Part shown: piece after piece, positions 61,925-64,000 of the stretch
How the letters are laid out: each line of letters opens with the position of its first letter
Numbering within the stretch: the first letter of the stretch is position 1
Assembly: GCF_025770785.1 (NCBI RefSeq)
Contig: NZ_JANZLA010000001.1
Span: 186,001 to 250,000 of the forward strand
DNA from: Cellulomonas sp. SG140
GTDB lineage: Bacteria; Actinomycetota; Actinomycetes; Actinomycetales; Cellulomonadaceae
Reading direction: 5' to 3'
DNA: 64,000 nucleotides
Notes under the pieces: model-generated
Told to the model about the DNA's origin: nothing
What the model saw: only the letters and a program-made list of their open reading frames with translations
Databases searched by the model: none
Translations under genes and position numbers: made by a program

Positions 61925-61930
61925 CTCGCC

Positions 61931-63067
61931 ATGCGTTCGTCGACGCCACTGACCTGGCACTCCATCCTCGGCCGCACGCGATGGCACCGGCGGCGGCGCG
62001 CGGGCGGCGTCGTGGTGGCGGCGCTGGTGGTGGGGCTCGTCGGGCTGGCCGGTGGGTGCTCCGCCGACCAGCGCTCCGCGTCGAGCTCCCAGCCGAACAG
62101 CGCCGCGCAGGGCGACGCGAACAAGGCGCAGGCCGGTGGCGGCGCCGCCGCGCCCGCGGCGGGTTCGAACGCGGCCTCGGGCGTCGACCGGCAGGTGGTG
62201 CAGACGGGTGAGCTGCACCTCACGGTGACGGACCCCGTCGGCACGGTCACGCGGGTGCTCGCCGTCGTCGACCAGGCCGGGGGCCGGGTCGACGCGCACG
62301 AGGAGACGGGTCGAGGGCCGGGGACCGCCGGCAGCGCCACGCTCACCGTGCGCGTCCCGGCGGCACAGCTCGAGAAGACCGTGCAGACGCTGCGCGGCCT
62401 CGGGGACGTCACCTCCTTCACGCTGCAGGCGACCGACGTCACGGGGACCGCCGAGGACCTGGATGCCCGTATCGATGCGGCGCGGTTGTCCGTCGCCCGC
62501 ATGCAGGACCTGATGTCGAAGGCCACGACCACGGCCGACCTGATCTCCACCGAGCAGGCGTTGTCGGAGCGTCAGGCAGCCCTCGAGCAGCTCCAGGGTC
62601 AGCGCGCGGTGCTGGCCGACCAGGTGGCGCTGTCGACGCTGCGGGTGGTGCTCACGTCCCCCGGGGAGGCACCAGCGCCGAGGATCCAGCTGCACAGCTT
62701 CGCCGACGGATGGTCCGCGGGTCTCAAGGCGCTCGGCGCCGTCGCCCGCGGCGCCCTCGTCGCACTCGGAGTGGTGGGCCCGTGGCTCCTCGTGGCCGCA
62801 CTGGTGGCCGCGGCCGCGATCGCCGTCCGACGTGCGCTGCGTCGGCGCCGCGGAGGAACCACGGCACCGCCTCGTCCGGGCCCGCCCGGGGCGCCCTGGG
62901 GTCCCGGGGGTCCGACGAGTCCCGGTGGACCGGCTGTCCCGGCAGTCCCTGCGGCAGCGGTGGCCGGGCCGGCACCCGTGCCCGCGGCGCGTCCGACGGC
63001 GCCTGCCCCGGGAGCTCCCGGGGCCGCGCCCCCGCCGCAGGCTCGGCCGGGACAGCCGGTCCAGTAG
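61931..63067 (+). CDS. DUF4349 domain lipoprotein
   Basis: A 378-residue protein. A basic N-terminus (RRRRAGG) and hydrophobic helix end in a lipobox-like GLAGGCSADQ with Cys43. An Ala/Gly/Ser-rich linker follows, then the DUF4349 domain (about 85-240): QTGELHLTVTD, VRVPAAQLEKTV and a coiled-coil-like stretch SEQALSERQAALEQLQGQR. A transmembrane helix lies at about 275-300, and the C-terminal 70 residues are a Pro/Gly/Ala-rich tail. The function is unknown; the family may act in envelope stress sensing, which is a guess. Confidence 0.82.
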   Translation: MRSSTPLTWHSILGRTRWHRRRRAGGVVVAALVVGLVGLAGGCSADQRSASSSQPNSAAQGDANKAQAGGGAAAPAAGSNAASGVDRQVVQTGELHLTVTDPVGTVTRVLAVVDQAGGRVDAHEETGRGPGTAGSATLTVRVPAAQLEKTVQTLRGLGDVTSFTLQATDVTGTAEDLDARIDAARLSVARMQDLMSKATTTADLISTEQALSERQAALEQLQGQRAVLADQVALSTLRVVLTSPGEAPAPRIQLHSFADGWSAGLKALGAVARGALVALGVVGPWLLVAALVAAAAIAVRRALRRRRGGTTAPPRPGPPGAPWGPGGPTSPGGPAVPAVPAAAVAGPAPVPAARPTAPAPGAPGAAPPPQARPGQPVQ

Positions 63068-63295
63068 GAGAGCCTGGACGCTGGGGTCTCAGATGCCGAG
63101 ACGATCGTCGACCTCGCACAGGCCCGTGGCGCCGTCCGCAGCCTAAGGTCCCACTGGCTGCTGGCCATCCCGTCGTAACGTCCAGGCAAAGCAAGTGCCG
63201 GGCCGGGGCTTCCTCCCGGACCGCCTCGCAGCCCCGGCGCCGTGGCGGCAGCCGCCGCCGACCCGCCGGTGCCCCTTTTCGAAGAAGGAGCTGCC

Positions 63296-64000
63296 GTGAG
63301 CGTCACCACGTCCGCATCCCTGGCCGACGTCGCCCTGCCCGAGGGCGTCCGCGCCGCCCTCGAGGCGAGCCCGCGCCTGATCGTGCCGGAGAGCCGTGCC
63401 GAGCTCTACGAGCTGGCACTCGGCCCGGCAGGAGGCCCCAGCTTCACGGTGGAGTACGAGGTGGACGGGGCGCCCTACCCGGAGGCCACGGTCACCCGCT
63501 GCCGCAACGGCATCGCGGTCAACTACCTCGAGGACTACATGCGTCGGCGCGACCCCGACTGCATGCGCATCGCGGACGACCTGCCCACGGACAAGCCGCG
63601 CTACCGCGACGTCTTCGGCGAGGCGTTCGCGCCGGTGAAGGCCGACACCCTCGAGTGGCTCGGCACGCAGGAGCTCGTCGTCGTCCCGTTCAAGGCCGGC
63701 GGCCCGGTGTACGGGTACCCGTCCGTGGCGATCGTCCCGGCCAACGCGGCCTTCTTCGCGCTGGTGCTGGTCGACTTGCAGGGCTGGGTGACCTTCGACG
63801 AGATCGGGCCGTTCACACCCCGGTCGATCCTGTACGTCGCACCGCCGTTCCGGCACACGCAGTTCGGCGGCCGCCAGGTGGTGGTGCACGACCGCACCGA
63901 CACGCTGCACGAGGTGTTCGCCTACAACCTGTACCCGGGGCCGAGCGCCAAGAAGGGCGTGTTCTCGGTGCTGCTGGACATCGGCCAGCACGAGGAGTGG
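63296..64000 (+). CDS. DUF4914-like protein, 5' part (cut by window end)
   Basis: An open frame of 235 codons running off the window, so the 3' end is missing. The GTG at 63296 has GAAGGAG at good spacing. Recognisable stretches are LIVPESRAELYELALG, NYLEDYMRRRDPDCMRIADD, LPTDKPRYRDVFG, YVAPPFRHTQFGGRQVVVH and YNLYPGPSAKKGVFSV, which I recall as the DUF4914 family of unknown function; this is from memory and not checked. No signal peptide is seen. The conserved PGPSAKKGV could be a nucleotide- or phosphate-binding loop, but that is speculation. Confidence 0.75.
   Translation, partial: MSVTTSASLADVALPEGVRAALEASPRLIVPESRAELYELALGPAGGPSFTVEYEVDGAPYPEATVTRCRNGIAVNYLEDYMRRRDPDCMRIADDLPTDKPRYRDVFGEAFAPVKADTLEWLGTQELVVVPFKAGGPVYGYPSVAIVPANAAFFALVLVDLQGWVTFDEIGPFTPRSILYVAPPFRHTQFGGRQVVVHDRTDTLHEVFAYNLYPGPSAKKGVFSVLLDIGQHEEW

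Larger units (their letters stand above)
61412..61930. other. 519-base hairpin-rich region without a clear gene
   Basis: No convincing protein is seen; frames here are Arg-rich noise. It contains three successive hairpins (61578-61611, 61621-61640 and 61703-61725), the last followed by a T-rich stretch, and the leaderless promoter of the DUF4349 gene. A small RNA is possible. Confidence 0.55.

Overview
The window is high-GC DNA (roughly 70 percent) with dense, overlapping genes, many GTG starts and TANNNT -10 boxes. A WhiB1-PdtaS pair, HemQ with an Fe-S-type ferrochelatase, LCP proteins and CebR/CelR-type operators all point to an actinomycete. The cellulose-type regulators and DUF4214-bearing secreted wall enzymes best fit a Cellulomonas-like member of the Micrococcales. 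The genus is an inference. I saw no rRNA, tRNA, CRISPR array, insertion sequence or phage.

Bases 1-26181 form a cell-surface polysaccharide locus. It holds seven glycosyltransferases (one a GT2-GT4 fusion), an acyltransferase, two Gmd-like nucleotide-sugar enzymes, an FkbM methyltransferase, a UDP-GlcNAc 2-epimerase, RmlB, an ABC polysaccharide exporter (permease plus Wzt-like ATPase), a Wzx-type flippase with a GT-C-like membrane protein, and two secreted wall enzymes (SpoIID-like and an amidase) that both end in DUF4214 repeats. An LCP ligase follows. Together they would make, export and attach a glycan containing deoxysugars. A second LCP gene sits between purE and purK (26267-29612), followed by a GtrA protein.

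Bases 30449-39997 hold regulation and housekeeping: an OmpR-type two-component pair, a 1295-residue EssC/EccC-like FtsK ATPase with no WXG100 partner nearby, a small membrane protein, whiB1 and pdtaS (the same neighbours as in Mycobacterium), and a DUF2505 protein.

Bases 40026-45984 are a cello-oligosaccharide-type ABC importer operon bracketed by two closely similar CelR/CebR-family LacI repressors. The 526-base control region between them holds four near-consensus TGGGAGCGCTCCCA operators and a sigma70-like promoter. Then come a glutamate dehydrogenase, a META-domain protein, and hemQ-hemH of the coproporphyrin haem branch. Bases 49691-56258 are a second sugar system: a LacI repressor, a GH13 alpha-glucosidase, and a binding protein with two permeases. 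A conserved ATCGCGCAAG element lies at both of its promoters, and a long G/C homopolymer lies inside the operon.

Bases 56368-64000 carry single genes: a soluble Ser/Thr kinase, a flavodoxin-like protein, a MarR regulator, a NYN nuclease-like protein, a DUF1697 protein, a HIT hydrolase, an epimerase-like SDR, a DUF4349 lipoprotein, and the 5' part of a DUF4914-like gene cut by the window end. At least twelve genes start 6-8 bases after a TANNNT hexamer with no Shine-Dalgarno sequence, so leaderless transcription appears common here.
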